A stretch of DNA of 64,000 nucleotides from Mycobacterium sp. AZCC_0083 (GCF_014202335.1 NZ_JACHGP010000028.1:1-64000); one strand, 5' to 3'. Shown: positions 8,538-17,220, counted from the first letter of the stretch. Numbers and translations are program-made. Notes: a model not told the origin generated them from the letters alone.

Positions 8538-8580
8538 TACCGGCAGTACGCGCTACAGCAGGTATCGTGTACCGCCGGTA
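8538..8580. promoter_or_regulatory. Array of three phased palindromic operators before the EphD-like gene
   Basis: Three 11-bp elements lie at 8538-8548 (TACCGGCAGTA), 8554-8564 (TACAGCAGGTA) and 8570-8580 (TACCGCCGGTA), with starts exactly 16 bp apart, 30-72 bp upstream of the ATG. The third is a perfect palindrome and the exact reverse complement of the site before tetR. The spacing suggests cooperative binding of a dimeric repressor, probably the TetR protein at 2402-3154. Confidence 0.65.
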
Positions 8581-8651
8581 CCGCGGTGTCAAACACGCGT
8601 CATGTGCGCGGCAGGCGTTGGCCGACCGCTCGCCGCGGTGATTTAGATCGT

Positions 8652-8662
8652 TACCGCAGGTA
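8652..8662. promoter_or_regulatory. Further copy of the TACC(N)3GGTA operator
   Basis: TACCGCAGGTA, one mismatch from the perfect palindrome, lies 72 bp upstream of the three-site array and 66 bp after the fprA stop. It may be an auxiliary site of the same regulator. Confidence 0.5.
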
Positions 8663-8727
8663 GCGTGGCGACCGAATGGGCTCGGACTTCGACGTCGACT
8701 ACAGCGCCGGGCCGATGTCGACCCGGC

Positions 8728-10092
8728 TCATCCGTGGCTGATCCGCAGCAATTCGGCCACGCTGGTCAACTTCACCCGCGGCCTGCCGAGGCTCTCGCCT
8801 GCCGAACGCTCGTGGGCGTCGATCAGCTTCCAGTGGTCGTCGGTGACCAGTTTCGGTTGGCGCGACAACAGCCATTCGACGAGTTCCTCGGAGTGCCCGT
8901 CACCGAAGTCGGCCACGGCTCCCGCGGCGAGATCGGCGGTGAGCGTGTCGACGGTCTCCTGCGAGTCCTTCTTGTTGCTGCCGATGACGCCCGACGGGCC
9001 CCGCTTGATCCACCCGACGACGTACTCGTTGCGCCTGCCGTCGACTCTGCCGTCGGTATGCGGGATCGTTCCTGCCCGTTCGTCGAACGGCAGTCCGGGC
9101 GTCGGCACGCCCCGGTACCCGACCGCACGGACCACCAGCTGGGCCGACAACTCCTCCCGGTCGCCGGTGTCCTTGGCCACCATCCGTCCGTCGTCGTCGA
9201 CCAGTTCGTTGCGGCCAAGGACGATCGACTCCACCCTTGCGTCGCCCTTGATCTCGATCGGCGAGGTGCGGAACCGGAACACGATGCGCCGCTTCGCACC
9301 TCGAGGCTCCCGCTCGGAGTACCCGCGGAGCACCTTGATGTTCTGCCTGACGGACTTGGACGCCACCTCGAGGTCGGCATCGGTGATGGAGGCGAAGTCC
9401 GCGGGGTCGACGATCACGTCGACGTCGGCCATCGCCTCCAAGTCGGCCAGCTCCCGCAGCTCCAGGGTGGTCCAGGTGGCCTGCAGCGGGCCGCGGCGAC
9501 CGATGACCACGACCTCCTCGACACCGCGGGCGTGCAGCAGGTCAAGGGCATGCGTGGCGATGTCGGTCACGGCCAGCAGGTCGGGGTCGCTGACCAGGAT
9601 GCGCGCCACGTCGAGTGCGACGTTGCCGTTGCCGACCACGACCGCGCGACCGGTCGAGAGGTCGGGCGTCATCTCCTCGAAGTGCGGGTGCGCGTTGTAC
9701 CAACCGACGAAGTCGACGGCGGCGACACTGCCCGTCAGCTCCTCGCCGGGAACGTTCAGCGGACGGTCGGACTGGGCGCCGACCGCGTAGATCACCGCGT
9801 CGTAGCGTTCAGCGAGTTCGTCGGCCTGGACGTGCTCGCCGACCGCGATGTTGCCGAAGAAGCGGAATCGGGGATCGGCGGCCGTCTTCTCGAACTGGGC
9901 GCTGATGGTCTTGATCTTCGGGTGGTCGGGCGCGACGCCGGAGCGGACCAGACCCCAGGGGGTCGGCAGCATCTCCAGCATGTCGACGCGCACGTCCGCG
10001 TCATCGGTCGAGTCGGCGAACTTCAGTAGTGATGCGGCAGCAAAGTAACCCGAAGGTCCGGAGCCAACGATCGCCACGTGGTAAGGGCGCAT
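8728..10092 (-). CDS. fprA: NADPH-ferredoxin reductase FprA (adrenodoxin-reductase type)
   Basis: A 454-residue flavoprotein that passes electrons from NADPH through FAD to ferredoxins feeding cytochromes P450 and other oxygenases. It has the FAD motif VAIVGSGPSGYFAAASLL at the N-terminus, PTPWGLVRSGVAPDHPKIK (family signature), VVVGNGNVALDVARIL for NADPH, and GWIKRGPSGVIGSNKKDSQET near the C-terminus. Length and motifs match mycobacterial FprA (Rv3106). It is divergent from prfB, with 176 bp between them, as in M. tuberculosis. It ends upstream of the EphD-like gene on the same strand, but operator sites in between suggest separate control. Confidence 0.95.
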   Translation of the reverse strand: MRPYHVAIVGSGPSGYFAAASLLKFADSTDDADVRVDMLEMLPTPWGLVRSGVAPDHPKIKTISAQFEKTAADPRFRFFGNIAVGEHVQADELAERYDAVIYAVGAQSDRPLNVPGEELTGSVAAVDFVGWYNAHPHFEEMTPDLSTGRAVVVGNGNVALDVARILVSDPDLLAVTDIATHALDLLHARGVEEVVVIGRRGPLQATWTTLELRELADLEAMADVDVIVDPADFASITDADLEVASKSVRQNIKVLRGYSEREPRGAKRRIVFRFRTSPIEIKGDARVESIVLGRNELVDDDGRMVAKDTGDREELSAQLVVRAVGYRGVPTPGLPFDERAGTIPHTDGRVDGRRNEYVVGWIKRGPSGVIGSNKKDSQETVDTLTADLAAGAVADFGDGHSEELVEWLLSRQPKLVTDDHWKLIDAHERSAGESLGRPRVKLTSVAELLRISHG

Positions 10093-10268
10093 GCTTCAGC
10101 TTTCTGTAAGCCGTATGTCCTGTATCTGGGGCGCGCAAAGGGGCTGTCGCGACGTCCCGGGCTGGGTACGAATCCGATGCTAAACCCGGTTGGCCGTTCC
10201 AGGGGGAAGGGATGGTCATGGGTAAGGGATGAAAGGGACGGCCGTCGCGGTCGGTACTGTGATTTCCC

Positions 10269-11384
10269 GTGGATCCCGACCGTTTAGCCGACATTGCAGC
10301 CCTCGACACCACCTTGACCACGGTGGAGCGAGTGCTGGATGTGGACGGTCTGCGCGCGCGCATCGAAAAGCTCGAACAAGACGCGTCCGATCCCAACCTC
10401 TGGGATGACCAGGCGCGCGCCCAGAAGGTCACCAGCGACCTCTCCCATACGCAGAGTGAGCTGCGCCGAGTCGAAGAACTGCGGCAACGGCTCGACGACC
10501 TGCCGGTGCTCTACGAGATGGCGGCCGAAGAGGCCGGTGCCGGCGCAGAGGCTGCGCTGGCCGAGGCCGACGCCGAGTTCAAGTCGCTCGGCGAGGATCT
10601 TGAGGCGATAGAGGTCCGCACGCTGCTGTCGGGGGAGTACGACGAACGCGAGGCCGTCGTCACCATCCGATCGGGCGCTGGCGGCGTCGACGCGGCCGAC
10701 TGGGCCGAGATGTTGATGCGGATGTACGTCCGGTGGGCCGAGAAGCACAACTACGGCGTCGAGGTGTTCGACACGTCGTATGCCGAAGAGGCGGGGATCA
10801 AGAGCGCGACGTTCGCGGTGCACGCGCCGTTCGCCTACGGCACGCTGTCGGTCGAGCAGGGCACCCACCGGTTGGTGCGGATCAGCCCGTTCGACAACCA
10901 GAGCAGGCGCCAGACGTCGTTCGCGGACGTCGAGGTGCTTCCGGTGGTCGAGACCACCGACCACATCGAGATTCCGGAAGGTGACCTGCGCGTCGACGTC
11001 TACCGGTCGAGTGGCCCCGGCGGTCAGTCCGTGAACACCACCGACTCCGCCGTTCGACTCACCCACATCCCCAGCGGTATCGTCGTGACTTGCCAGAACG
11101 AGAAGTCGCAGTTGCAGAACAAGGTTGCGGCAATGCGCGTGTTGCAGGCAAAGTTGTTGGAACGCAAGCGTTTAGAAGAGCGTGCCGAGATGGACGCGCT
11201 CAAGGGCGATGGCGGCAGTTCATGGGGGAACCAGATGCGTTCCTACGTATTGCAGCCGTACCAAATGGTCAAAGACCTACGCACCGACTATGAGGTCGGA
11301 AATCCGGCCGCGGTGCTCGACGGAGACATCGACGGATTCCTAGAAGCAGGAATCCGTTGGCGCAATAGGAAAGATGACGACTAG
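10269..11384 (+). CDS. prfB: Peptide chain release factor 2
   Basis: RF2, 371 residues, ends translation at UGA and UAA. The anticodon-like SPF tripeptide is in RISPFDNQSRRQ and the peptidyl-transferase GGQ is in SSGPGGQSVNTTDSAVR. The N-terminal alpha-helical domain and the domain 3 segment are complete. The frame is open from its GTG start with no internal stop, so the programmed +1 frameshift that autoregulates RF2 in E. coli and many bacteria is absent. It is the first gene of a tight six-gene run ending with smpB and overlaps the next gene by 11 bp. Confidence 0.97.
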   Translation: MDPDRLADIAALDTTLTTVERVLDVDGLRARIEKLEQDASDPNLWDDQARAQKVTSDLSHTQSELRRVEELRQRLDDLPVLYEMAAEEAGAGAEAALAEADAEFKSLGEDLEAIEVRTLLSGEYDEREAVVTIRSGAGGVDAADWAEMLMRMYVRWAEKHNYGVEVFDTSYAEEAGIKSATFAVHAPFAYGTLSVEQGTHRLVRISPFDNQSRRQTSFADVEVLPVVETTDHIEIPEGDLRVDVYRSSGPGGQSVNTTDSAVRLTHIPSGIVVTCQNEKSQLQNKVAAMRVLQAKLLERKRLEERAEMDALKGDGGSSWGNQMRSYVLQPYQMVKDLRTDYEVGNPAAVLDGDIDGFLEAGIRWRNRKDDD

Positions 11385-12342
11385 CTACCAAGCGATCGTA
11401 TGGGCCCAAAGCTGGCATGACTTCTGGCGGGGCGGTATTGGCGAGTGGATTCTCACCCGAGGGCTCAGGATCGCCATGATCATCATCTTCTCGCTGCTGG
11501 CCGCCCGCTTCATCACCTGGTCCGCGCACAAGATCACCAACCGCATCGATGCCGACTTCCGGGACAGCGACCAGCTGGTGCGCACCGAGAGCGCCAAGCA
11601 CCGCCAGGCGGTTGCCTCGGTCATCTCCTGGGTGTCGATCGCGATCCTGTTCGTGATGGTGGCGGTCGAGATCACCGACGTGCTGGCCATTCCCGTCGGA
11701 TCGCTGGTTGCGCCAGCCGCCGTGCTGGGTGCGGCACTCGGCTTCGGGGCGCAGCGCATCGTGCAGGACCTGTTGGCGGGGTTCTTCGTCATCACCGAGA
11801 AGCAGTACGGCTTCGGTGACCTGGTTGCCTTGACCGTCGCGGGCATCGCGGCACCTGCGGAGGGCACCGTCGAGGACGTCACGCTGCGCGTGACCAAGCT
11901 GCGGTCCAGTGATGGCGAAGTGTTCACCATCCCCAACGGCCAGATCGTCAAGACGATGAACCTGTCCAAGGACTGGGCTCGCGCCGTCATCGACATCCCG
12001 GTCCCGACCAGCGCCGACCTCACTCGGGTCACCGATCTCCTGCACCACGTCAGCGAAACCGCGATGAAAGACGAGAGCCTGCGGAAGCTGCTGTTGGATG
12101 CGCCGCAGGTGATGGGCGTGGAGAGCATCGAACTCGACACCGTGAACCTGCGCATGGTCGCCCGAACGCTGCCAGGCAAGCAGTTCGAGGTCGGCCGCCG
12201 TCTCCGCCTGCTGGTGATCGCCACGCTGACGCGTGCGGGGATCGCCTCCCCGGCCGATACCAGCCCGAAGGTGAACACCATTCCGAGTCCGGCGGACGTC
12301 AGCGATCGGGAGCAGTCGCGGAAACCTGAGGACCGCGAATGA
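11374..12342 (+). CDS. MscS-family mechanosensitive channel protein (Rv3104c-like)
   Basis: A 322-residue membrane protein with about three N-terminal transmembrane segments (residues about 31-49, 83-103 and 107-130). The pore-lining helix reads AAVLGAALGFGAQRIVQDLLAGFFVI, followed by the beta domain GFGDLVAL...EGTVEDVTLRVTKLRSSDGEVFTIPNGQI, both hallmarks of MscS. It should open under membrane tension and release solutes on osmotic downshift. The start overlaps prfB by 11 bp, and its stop overlaps the next ATG (ATGA), so translation is coupled through this operon. The C-terminal tail of about 30 residues is polar and probably cytoplasmic. Confidence 0.9.
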   Translation: MTTSYQAIVWAQSWHDFWRGGIGEWILTRGLRIAMIIIFSLLAARFITWSAHKITNRIDADFRDSDQLVRTESAKHRQAVASVISWVSIAILFVMVAVEITDVLAIPVGSLVAPAAVLGAALGFGAQRIVQDLLAGFFVITEKQYGFGDLVALTVAGIAAPAEGTVEDVTLRVTKLRSSDGEVFTIPNGQIVKTMNLSKDWARAVIDIPVPTSADLTRVTDLLHHVSETAMKDESLRKLLLDAPQVMGVESIELDTVNLRMVARTLPGKQFEVGRRLRLLVIATLTRAGIASPADTSPKVNTIPSPADVSDREQSRKPEDRE

Positions 12343-12815
12343 ACTTCTGGAGCTGGCTCACGAGGAGACGCGCCGACCACGGATGGCCGGGATACCTGAT
12401 CAATGGGCGAATCCGCACGTCCACCGTTGGGCTCGTCATCGCGTTGTTTGCGCTCGCCTGGGTGCACAACACCTACGCGCCGCCACCCCCGGCGCCCGTG
12501 GTACCCGATACGGCGGTAGTGCCGCCGGGGTTCGTGCCCGACCCCGAGTACACCTGGGTGCCCCGCACCAACGTCCAGGAGCGGCCAAAGACCACCACGA
12601 CGACGCCGACCACCACGGAGACGACGCCGACCACCACGACCACCACGGAGCCAAGCCCGACGTCCACGTCACCGACGAGCCCAACCGCCACGACGTCGAC
12701 CACCGCGCCTCCACCGGTCATCGATCCAGACGGCCCAGGCCCGATTCCGCCGCTCGTTCTGCCGACACTTCCCGGACTCGGACCGGTGCCGACGACGCCC
12801 CCACCACCGAGGTAG
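12339..12815 (+). CDS. Pro/Thr-rich membrane-anchored protein (Rv3103c-like)
   Basis: A 158-residue protein with one transmembrane segment (residues about 31-47, VGLVIALFALAWVH) and then a low-complexity tail rich in Thr-Thr-Pro (residues about 85-125) and Pro (125-158). A short basic N-terminus before the segment suggests an extracellular, wall-spanning tail. No catalytic motif is seen. A proline-rich protein sits at the same place in the M. tuberculosis operon. It overlaps the channel gene by 4 bp and lies 40 bp before ftsE. The extended tail might span the peptidoglycan or arabinogalactan; that is speculation. Confidence 0.8.
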   Translation: MNFWSWLTRRRADHGWPGYLINGRIRTSTVGLVIALFALAWVHNTYAPPPPAPVVPDTAVVPPGFVPDPEYTWVPRTNVQERPKTTTTTPTTTETTPTTTTTTEPSPTSTSPTSPTATTSTTAPPPVIDPDGPGPIPPLVLPTLPGLGPVPTTPPPPR

Positions 12816-12855
12816 CGGGGTCTCACCGCGGGCACCGCTACACTGGCGAGCCGTG

Positions 12856-13545
12856 ATGATCACCCTTGACCACGTGAGCAAACAGTACAAATCCTCGGCA
12901 CGCCCAGCCCTGGACAACGTCTCGCTCAAGATCGACAAGGGGGAGTTCGTCTTCCTGATCGGGCCGTCCGGATCGGGTAAGTCGACGTTCATGCGGCTGC
13001 TGCTCGCCGAGGAGACGCCCAGCAACGGCGACATCCAGGTGTCCAAGTTTCACGTCAACAAGCTGTCCAGCCGCCACATCCCCAGCCTGCGTCAGGTACT
13101 CGGCTGTGTGTTCCAGGACTTCCGGCTGCTGCAGCAGAAGACCGTGTTCGAGAACGTGGCGTTCGCCCTCGAGGTGATCGGCAAGCGTTCCGACGTGATC
13201 AACCGCGTGGTGCCCGACGTGCTGGAGATGGTCGGCCTCTCCGGCAAGGCCAACCGCCTGCCCCACGAGCTGTCCGGTGGCGAGCAGCAGCGCGTCGCCA
13301 TCGCCAGGGCCTTCGTCAACCGCCCGCTGGTGCTGCTGGCCGACGAACCCACTGGAAACCTGGATCCGGATACCAGTAAGGACATCATGGATCTGCTCGA
13401 GCGGATCAACCGCACCGGAACCACGGTGTTGATGGCCACACACGACCACCACATCGTCGATTCGATGCGCATGCGCGTCATCGAACTCGAGCTCGGTCGC
13501 CTCATCCGCGACGAGCAGAGCGGTGTCTACGGAATGGATCGCTAA
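12856..13545 (+). CDS. ftsE: Cell-division ATP-binding protein FtsE
   Basis: A 229-residue ABC ATPase; with FtsX it transmits cytoplasmic ATP hydrolysis to peptidoglycan hydrolases at the septum. Walker A is GPSGSGKST (residues 36-44), the Q-loop is VFQDFRLL, the signature LSGGEQQR, Walker B VLLADEPTG and the H-loop MATHDHH. The protein opens MITLDHVSKQYKSS, matching mycobacterial FtsE, so the ATG at 12856 is chosen over the GTG one codon earlier. ftsX begins at the base after its stop. FtsE of this group regulates the RipC/RipAB-type hydrolase system. Confidence 0.96.
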   Translation: MITLDHVSKQYKSSARPALDNVSLKIDKGEFVFLIGPSGSGKSTFMRLLLAEETPSNGDIQVSKFHVNKLSSRHIPSLRQVLGCVFQDFRLLQQKTVFENVAFALEVIGKRSDVINRVVPDVLEMVGLSGKANRLPHELSGGEQQRVAIARAFVNRPLVLLADEPTGNLDPDTSKDIMDLLERINRTGTTVLMATHDHHIVDSMRMRVIELELGRLIRDEQSGVYGMDR

Positions 13546-14439
13546 GTGCGCTTCGGCTTTCTGATCAACGAAGTCCTCACCGGGCTTCGTCGCAACGTCA
13601 CGATGACGGTCGCCATGATCTTGACGACCGCCATCTCGATCGGCCTGTTCGGCGGCGGCCTTCTCGTCGTCCGGCTCGCCGACAGCTCCCGCAACATCTA
13701 CCTGGACCGGGTCGAGAGCCAGGTGTTCCTCACCAACGACGTCTCGGCCAATGACCCGACGTGCGACGCCGACCCGTGCAAGGCGCTGCGCAAGCAGATC
13801 GAGGATCGCGGCGACGTGAAGTCCGTGCGCTTCCTCAACCGCGACCAGGCCTACGACGACGCGATCAAGAAGTTCCCGCAGTACAAGGACGTCGCCGGCA
13901 AGGATGCGTTTCCGGCGTCGTTCATCGTCAAGCTCGACAATCCCGAGCAGCACAAGGCGTTCGACGAATCGCTGGTCGGCCAGCCGGGTGTGCTCAACGT
14001 GCTCAATCAGAAGGACCTGATAGACCGGTTGTTCGCGGTGCTCGACGGTTTGAGCAACGCGGCGTTCGCGGTCGCCCTTGTCCAGGCGGTCGGTGCGATC
14101 CTGTTGATAGCCAACATGGTTCAAGTCGCGGCTTATACCCGCCGAACGGAGGTGGGCATCATGCGACTGGTCGGCGCTAGCCGCTGGTATACCCAGCTGC
14201 CGTTCCTCGTCGAGGCGATGCTCGCTGCGTTCCTCGGTGTCGTGATCGCGATTCTCGGGCTGATCGTGGTGCGCGCGTTGTTCCTCGAGAAGGCGTTGAA
14301 TCAGTTCTATCAAGCGAATCTGATCGCCAGGATCGACTACGCCGACATCCTCTACATCGCGCCCATCCTGTTGTTCGTCGGCGTGGCGATGGCCGGTGTC
14401 ACCGGCTACGTCACCTTGCGGCTGTACGTGCGGCGTTAG
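13546..14439 (+). CDS. ftsX: Cell-division membrane protein FtsX
   Basis: A 297-residue four-segment membrane protein, GTG start directly after the ftsE stop. Transmembrane helices lie near residues 21-43, 175-197, 222-245 and 270-290. The large extracellular loop (about 45-170) carries a Cys pair, PTCDADPCKALR, as in mycobacterial FtsX, whose extracellular domain binds and activates the hydrolase RipC. The conserved cytoplasmic coupling loop RRTEVGIMRLVGAS faces FtsE. smpB starts two bases later. Confidence 0.95.
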   Translation: MRFGFLINEVLTGLRRNVTMTVAMILTTAISIGLFGGGLLVVRLADSSRNIYLDRVESQVFLTNDVSANDPTCDADPCKALRKQIEDRGDVKSVRFLNRDQAYDDAIKKFPQYKDVAGKDAFPASFIVKLDNPEQHKAFDESLVGQPGVLNVLNQKDLIDRLFAVLDGLSNAAFAVALVQAVGAILLIANMVQVAAYTRRTEVGIMRLVGASRWYTQLPFLVEAMLAAFLGVVIAILGLIVVRALFLEKALNQFYQANLIARIDYADILYIAPILLFVGVAMAGVTGYVTLRLYVRR

Positions 14440-14441
14440 CC

Positions 14442-14939
14442 ATGGCGAAGAAGAAGGTCGACGAGGCCACCCGGCGCAACAACCAGGTGGTCGCGACCAA
14501 TCGCAAGGCGCGACACAACTATTCGATCCTCGAGACCTTCGAGGCCGGCATCGCTCTGATGGGCACCGAGGTGAAGGCCCTGCGGGAAGGCCAGGCATCA
14601 CTGGCCGATGCGTTCGCCACCCTCGACGACGGTGAGATCTGGCTGCGCAACCTGCACATCCCGGAGTATCACGCGGGCAGCTGGACCAACCATGCGCCGC
14701 GACGCAACCGAAAGTTGCTGTTGCACCGCGGCGAGATCGACAACCTGGTCGGCAAGATCCGCGACGGCAATCTGACGTTGGTGCCGCTATCGCTGTACTT
14801 CACCGACGGCAAGGTCAAGGTGGAGCTCGCGCTGGCGCGAGGCAAGCAGACGCACGACAAGCGGCAGGACATGGCCAGGCGGGACGCCGACAGGGAAGTC
14901 AACAGGGAACTGGGGCGGCGCGCCAAGGGCATGACCTGA
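14442..14939 (+). CDS. smpB: SsrA-binding protein SmpB
   Basis: SmpB, 165 residues, binds the tRNA-like domain of tmRNA and delivers it to stalled ribosomes for trans-translation. Family segments are present: NRKARHNYSILETFEAGIALMGTEVKALREG, the FATLDDGEIWL region, and the basic C-terminal tail KQTHDKRQDMARRDADREVNRELGRRAKG that enters the mRNA channel. It lies two bases after ftsX and about 270 bp before ssrA, its RNA partner, an arrangement kept in mycobacteria. Confidence 0.97.
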   Translation: MAKKKVDEATRRNNQVVATNRKARHNYSILETFEAGIALMGTEVKALREGQASLADAFATLDDGEIWLRNLHIPEYHAGSWTNHAPRRNRKLLLHRGEIDNLVGKIRDGNLTLVPLSLYFTDGKVKVELALARGKQTHDKRQDMARRDADREVNRELGRRAKGMT

Positions 14940-15126
14940 TCGGGGTCGTCTTCGCGCTGGTGTCGGCGTTCGGTTACGGCCTCAGCGACTTCGTCGCGAC
15001 GGCTTGCAGTTCACCCGCAGGTGCGGCGGCAGGCCGCTTGGCGATGACCGCCCGAGTGACGTCGAGTTCGAGGGCGACGCCGAGGTGGGCCAGCGGATCG
15101 TCGATCACATGGCGTACGTGATCTAA
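14939..15126 (+). pseudogene. Remnant resembling the start of an EamA/DMT transporter
   Basis: Directly after smpB, the frame from 14939 reads IGVVFALVSAFGYGLSDFVATA, the usual first helix of EamA-family (drug/metabolite) transporters. It has no start of its own and loses similarity after about 65 bp. A different frame further on reads ...VEFEGDAEVGQRIVDHMAYVI and stops at about 15126; it could be the tail of another gene. The 266 bp between smpB and ssrA therefore looks like decayed coding sequence. The EamA match rests on one helix, so confidence is limited. Confidence 0.45.
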
Positions 15127-15144
15127 CCGGGACTTCTTAATCGC

Positions 15145-15172
15145 TGGACCGGGTTGAGCTGCACGGTATGAT
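15145..15172 (+). promoter_or_regulatory. Putative ssrA promoter
   Basis: TATGAT at 15167-15172 fits a -10 element and TGGACC at 15145-15150, 16 bp away, is a modest -35. Transcription would begin near 15179, leaving a leader of about 27 nt that is trimmed to give the mature 5' end at 15206. Confidence 0.4.
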
Positions 15173-15205
15173 TGATCGTCCCGCCGAAGTTCGGTGGGGA
15201 TGCGA

Positions 15206-15571
15206 GGGGCCGAACGGTTTCGACATCGCGCATCGAATCAAGGGAAGCGTGCCGGTGCAGGCAAATGACCACCGTAAGCGTCGTTGCAACCAATTAAGCG
15301 CCGATTCCAATCAGCGCGACTACGCCCTCGCTGCCTAAGCGACGGTGTGTCTGTCAGACCGGGAGCGCCCTCGGCCCGGACCCTGGCATCAGCTAGAGGG
15401 ACAAACCCATACGTCCGGTCGCGGGATGTACGGGGACACCAAACAGCGACTGGGATCGTCATCACGGCTTGTTCGCGAGACCGAGAGATCCAAGTAGAGA
15501 CTTAGCGAACTGCGCACGGAGAAGCCTTGAGGGAATGCCGTTGGACCCGGGTTCGATTCCCGGCGGCTCCA
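15206..15571 (+). ncRNA. ssrA: Transfer-messenger RNA (tmRNA)
   Basis: A 366-nt RNA. The 5' end GGGGCCG pairs with the 3' CGGCTCC to form the acceptor stem, and GGACCCGGGTTCGATTCCCG near the 3' end is the T-loop. The resume codon GCC at 15300 opens the tag frame ADSNQRDYALAA, ending with TAA at 15336-15338. The CCA end is not encoded (the DNA reads ACAGG). Length and tag fit mycobacterial tmRNA; the M. tuberculosis tag, as I recall it, has His where Asn is here. It rescues stalled ribosomes with SmpB and tags the peptide for degradation. Confidence 0.97.
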
Positions 15572-15575
15572 CAGG

Positions 15576-15618
15576 AAAGGCCCAGGTCAGGGACATAATC
15601 CCGAGCCTGGGCCTTTTT
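15576..15618 (+). terminator. Rho-independent terminator of ssrA
   Basis: AAAGGCCCAGG (15576-15586) and CCTGGGCCTTT (15606-15616) form a perfect 11-bp stem with a 19-nt loop, ending in five Ts. It begins four bases after the tmRNA 3' end. Confidence 0.9.
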
Positions 15619-15789
15619 CGTCAACACTCGGCTGCGCCACCGACGTAGCGGTCGATGAAGAATCGACGTCAACGCTCGCGATTTATCGACCTCGCCGCTC
15701 AGCCCGGCTGCTGATGCCGCCGGGAAGCAATTGGAGATAACTGCGTAAATCCGGTCGCACGGCAAGCGGAGTAGTTCCATCATCGACTC

Positions 15790-17118
15790 ATGGGCACGGA
15801 CAATACGGAGCTGGACCAGGAATCGCGGCGGATACAGGTACGGCGTGCGGCGCTGGGAAGCGCGGTCGGCACGACGATCGAGTGGTACGACTTCTTCTTG
15901 TACAACACGGCCGCCGCGCTGGTTTTCCCGCATCTGTTCTTCCCGGCTTCGAGCGCCTACGCGGGTGCGATGCAGTCTTTCGCGACCTACGCGGTCGGGT
16001 TCGCCGCGCGCCCAGTCGGGGCCGCGATCTTCGGGCACTGGGGCGACCGGATCGGGCGCAAGACCACCCTGATCATCACACTGCTGGTGATGGGCATCGC
16101 TTCTGCCCTCGTCGGCGTGCTGCCCGGGACCGCGTCGATCGGGTTCGCGGCGCCGCTGATCCTGGTGCTGCTGCGGTTGGTGCAGGGCATTGCGATCGGC
16201 GGCGAGTGGAGCGGATCGGTGCTGCTTGCGATGGAGTGGGGTGATCAAGATAGACGTGGGCTGCTCGGCAGTGCGGCGCAGATCGGTGTTCCGGTCGGGC
16301 TGGTGCTCGGTACCGGTGGCATGACGCTGCTGTCGGCCACGTTGTCGCCCGAGGCGTTCAACTCCTGGGGTTGGCGGGTGCCGTTCCTGGCCAGCCTGAT
16401 TTTGGTCGCGGTCGGCCTGGCGATCCGGCTGAAGATACTCGAGACGCCGATGTTCGCCAGGGTGCTCGCTGAAGGGAAGACCGCGAGTACCCCGGTGATG
16501 GATGCGATCCGGCAGCACTGGCGGGAGATCCTGCTCTCGGCGGGGGCGCGGTTCAGCGAGCAAATGCCGTTCTACCTGTTCACCACCTTCGTGCTGACCT
16601 ACGTCGTGGCGACGCACCACTACAGCAAGACGTTTGTGCTCACCGCCGTCCTGGTGGGCGCAACGTTGGAACTCGTGATGATCCCGCTGTTCTCGCACCT
16701 GTCTGACCGGTTCGGGCGCAAACGGGTGTACCTCGCCGGAGCCGTCTTGACCGGGATTTTCGCCTTTCCCTACTTTGCCGTCTTGTCGCACGGCGGCTAC
16801 GCGCTGATCTTCATCGCCATCGTTCTCTCCCTGGTGGTGCACGCCATGCAGTACGGGCCCCAGGCCGCGCTGATCGGCGAAAGCTTCCCCACCCACCTGC
16901 GCTACGGCGGCGCCGGCATCGGCTACCAGCTGGCGTCGGTTTTTGCCGGAGGCCCGGCGCCCCTACTGGCGACATGGCTGTTGCACGAGACCGGCACACC
17001 GTACTCAATTTCCGCGTACATCGTGCTTGCCGCGGTTATCACCGTGGCCTGCGTAGTCGCCCTGCCAGACCGTTCCCGCGCGAACATCGACGACGCGGCT
17101 GTCTACAGCCGTGCCTAA
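15790..17118 (+). CDS. MFS transporter, metabolite:H+ symporter (MHS) subfamily
   Basis: A 442-residue twelve-helix permease. EWYDFFLYNTAAALVFPHLFFP near the N-terminus is the MHS (ShiA/ProP/KgtP-like) signature; the MFS loop motif appears as GHWGDRIGRKTT between helices 2 and 3 and as LSDRFGRKR in the second half. MHS proteins import carboxylates, shikimate or betaines with protons; the substrate here is unknown. The gene stands alone after the ssrA terminator, with no adjacent catabolic genes. An ATG at 15790 agrees with the usual short N-terminal tail of the family. Confidence 0.88.
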   Translation: MGTDNTELDQESRRIQVRRAALGSAVGTTIEWYDFFLYNTAAALVFPHLFFPASSAYAGAMQSFATYAVGFAARPVGAAIFGHWGDRIGRKTTLIITLLVMGIASALVGVLPGTASIGFAAPLILVLLRLVQGIAIGGEWSGSVLLAMEWGDQDRRGLLGSAAQIGVPVGLVLGTGGMTLLSATLSPEAFNSWGWRVPFLASLILVAVGLAIRLKILETPMFARVLAEGKTASTPVMDAIRQHWREILLSAGARFSEQMPFYLFTTFVLTYVVATHHYSKTFVLTAVLVGATLELVMIPLFSHLSDRFGRKRVYLAGAVLTGIFAFPYFAVLSHGGYALIFIAIVLSLVVHAMQYGPQAALIGESFPTHLRYGGAGIGYQLASVFAGGPAPLLATWLLHETGTPYSISAYIVLAAVITVACVVALPDRSRANIDDAAVYSRA

Positions 17119-17220
17119 GTGGACAACCACCAACGAACTCAGCGGCGCTCACGGGTTGCCCCTGCGATGGCTCGACCACTCCCGGCGAGCGTGTGAACCC
17201 ACGTCCGAGTGCGCCCCCCG

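Noticed and set aside
6061..8646. 861-codon plus-strand open frame
   Set aside because: It is antisense to the PF10118 and EphD-like genes, has biased low-complexity composition and no family motifs.
10269..10400. Programmed +1 frameshift in prfB
   Set aside because: I looked for an early in-frame UGA after a Shine-Dalgarno-like stretch; the frame is open from the GTG onward.
12590..12690. ACC-rich triplet repeats as a regulatory repeat
   Set aside because: They encode the Thr/Pro tail of the Rv3103c-like protein and are in frame throughout.
15571..15789. Possible integration site at the 3' end of ssrA
   Set aside because: tmRNA genes often serve as attachment sites, but no integrase is visible and I see only one copy of the ssrA 3' end in the window; a terminator follows at once.
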